In this document: piece after piece, positions 6,190 through 7,155 of the stretch
How positions within the stretch are numbered: the stretch's first letter is position 1
Layout: the number at the start of each line of letters is the position of its first letter
From: Planctomycetota bacterium
GTDB taxonomy: Bacteria > Planctomycetota > Phycisphaerae > WQYP01
Direction of reading: 5' to 3'
Assembly: GCA_021799715.1 (NCBI GenBank)
Contig: JAJYZY010000121.1
Span: 1-7,155 of the forward strand
Length of the DNA: 7,155 bases
Notes under the pieces: model-generated
Databases searched by the model: none
Seen by the model: the letters and a program-made list of their open reading frames with translations, nothing else
Told to the model about the DNA's origin: nothing
Program-made: the position numbers and the translations under genes

Positions 6190-6373
6190 GCGTGGATTAA
6201 ACGGATAGACGGGAACGTAATAATGTTGATCCGCTCTCGCTGCGGTTCCCCCGCTGCGTACCACAATAGATACAATTCTTCTGCGGCGCTTGGTGATTTG
6301 GAGTGCCCCGCGTTCCGCCATCAATCCCAACGTATCCGTGCGATCCGTGCGATCCGTGGTCCGTTATTGAATC
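6190..6373. repeat. Diverged dispersed repeat Q, copy 1
   Basis: The unit starts around GGATTAAACGGATA and ends TCCGTGGTCCG...TTGAATC. It includes a short tandem run of ATCCGTGCG units (6333-6360). Copy 2 is at 6430-6604, about 240 bp downstream in the same orientation. Conserved islands include TTGATC, GCTGCGG, GTGATTTGG and TTCCGCCA-like segments. Confidence 0.75.
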
Positions 6374-6429
6374 TGTGAGTTCAAGCCGCACTCGGATACG
6401 GAGGTGGACGTGATGCAACCACGTATTGC

Positions 6430-6604
6430 GCGGATTAAACGGATACACAGGGAGGACACCGACGTTGATCTGCAATTGCTGCGGTGCGCCCGTTGCGTGC
6501 CGAAATGAAACAAATTCCCGGCGGCACATGATGATTTGGCTTGCAGTGCTGTCCGCCAAAAATCTCCACATATCCGTGTGATCCGTGGTCCGGTTTTTTG
6601 AATC
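6430..6604. repeat. Diverged dispersed repeat Q, copy 2
   Basis: This is a second copy of the unit at 6190-6373, with GCGGATTAAACGGATACAC at its start and ATCCGTGTGATCCGTGGTCC near its end. The open frames on either strand that cross it do not stay in the same frame from copy to copy and look incidental. Confidence 0.75.
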
Positions 6605-6664
6605 CATCGTTGCAAAGCGGCCCAGGGAATGCAGACGCACATATACTTCATACGGGTATCAAAA

Positions 6665-6758
6665 GGGACATCCTGATCACGTCTTATCGGCGCGAATTTG
6701 TAACGTATCCGCAGTTTTCGCCTTTTAATAACACATCACCAGAGGCCGCACAGGGTAT
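6665..6758. repeat. Diverged dispersed repeat P, copy 2
   Basis: It is the partner of 6077-6174 and shares TGATCACGTCTT, AACGTATCCGCA and CATCACCAG-like islands. The block order in the region is P1-Q1-Q2-P2, all in direct orientation. Confidence 0.75.
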
Positions 6759-6951
6759 ATGGTGCGCCATCGGGGAGACCGAGCCGTCCACCTAAGAGAA
6801 GTACAAGAGCGATATGGCACCGCGCGAACATATTGCCGCCGGAATTACGCCTCCCCGCCAACCCGCGCGCAGTTGCCCAGCGCGGCGATGTCCAACCCAA
6901 CATTTATCATGCGCAAACAATACGCCACATTCCACGGTAGAATGGAGTGTT
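6759..6951. other. Gene-free stretch upstream of the membrane protein gene
   Basis: It should contain the promoter of the gene at 6952, but I see no convincing hexamer pair. TGGCAC at 6815-6820 and TTGC at 6833-6836 resemble sigma-54 elements but are 12 bp apart instead of 5. Confidence 0.35.
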
Positions 6952-7155
6952 ATGACCATCGATCACTTTTTAGCGGCAAGTACTATTCAGGGGCTGTGGC
7001 TGATATTAACCGTATATTGGCTGGTTCTGGCATTCAACACCAAGAAAACGGTGTATCGACAAAGCTGGGCGGCAAGATTGGGATATGTTTTGCCAATCGT
7101 TATCGCTTACAATATTCTTTTGCACTGGCCGCGGGCAAACGTTCCGCTGTGGCCC
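6952..7155 (+). CDS. Membrane protein resembling isoprenylcysteine carboxyl methyltransferase family, N-terminal 68 residues (cut by window edge)
   Basis: The ATG at 6952 follows GGAG (6945-6948) by 3 nt and opens a frame that runs past the end of the window. The visible part has two hydrophobic helices, at about residues 10-29 (ending VYWLVLAF) and 46-62 (GYVLPIVIAYNILLHW), joined by a basic loop, NTKKTVYRQSWAARL. The pairing of YWLV-A with KKTVYR is what I recall from bacterial members of the isoprenylcysteine carboxyl methyltransferase family. These are integral membrane proteins whose C-terminal half binds S-adenosylmethionine; that half is not in the window, so the assignment cannot be confirmed here and no substrate can be named. 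An unrelated small membrane protein remains possible. The ribosome-site spacing is short. Confidence 0.55.
   Translation, partial: MTIDHFLAASTIQGLWLILTVYWLVLAFNTKKTVYRQSWAARLGYVLPIVIAYNILLHWPRANVPLWP

Noticed and set aside
5830..6651. Minus-strand open frames over repeats P and Q
   Set aside because: They derive from repeat sequence in different frames per copy, with no ribosome sites and no recognisable domains.
6939..6944. TAGAAT as a -10 element for the gene at 6952
   Set aside because: Transcription would start at the ATG itself while a ribosome site is present, and no -35 is seen at the right distance.

Overview
The window looks like chromosomal DNA of a Gram-negative bacterium, most plausibly from the PVC group (Planctomycetota/Verrucomicrobiota). 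The reasons are indirect: two secreted proteins with PEP-CTERM-like sorting tails, a CopA with stacked YHS and HMBD metal-binding modules, and long intergenic stretches filled with degenerate dispersed repeats. I cannot fix the genus, and no ribosomal or phylogenetic marker is present.

Region 1 (1-2104, minus strand) is a copper-resistance operon. A palindromic CsoR-type operator (2086-2104) lies just ahead of csoR (2066-1665). The gene for a copper-exporting P-type ATPase, copA, follows 13 bp later, starts at GTG 1651, and leaves the window at its membrane CPC motif. The repressor should release the operator when it binds Cu(I), raising production of the exporter.

Region 2 (2105-3743) has no credible gene. 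Its left part is a mosaic of diverged repeats. These include two direct copies, 171 bp apart, of a 12-bp hairpin with a GGAA loop; the bases that differ between copies still pair. Two shorter copies lie in the opposite orientation. A second kind of dispersed repeat follows at 3130-3210. The last 250 bp carry regulatory signals for the next gene: a good sigma-54 (-24/-12) match, a perfect 15-bp palindrome, an 11-bp palindrome and a 10-bp direct repeat.

Region 3 (3744-5880, plus strand) holds two exported proteins. The first is an unrecognised PEP-CTERM-like surface protein of 316 residues. The second is a putative metalloprotease of 335 residues with the active-site-like motif HEIDEVLGLGS and a degenerate PEP-CTERM tail. 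A strong hairpin without a T-run lies between them. Both are probably handled by an exosortase encoded elsewhere.

Region 4 (5881-6951) is again gene-free and contains two pairs of diverged repeats. Region 5 (6952 to the end, plus strand) is the start of a membrane protein resembling the isoprenylcysteine carboxyl methyltransferase family, cut by the window edge.

The most noteworthy observations are the sigma-54 and palindrome architecture ahead of the PEP-CTERM gene, the hairpin repeat family at 2290-2915, and the non-canonical HEIDE motif of the protease. I did not find a clearly new multi-gene system.
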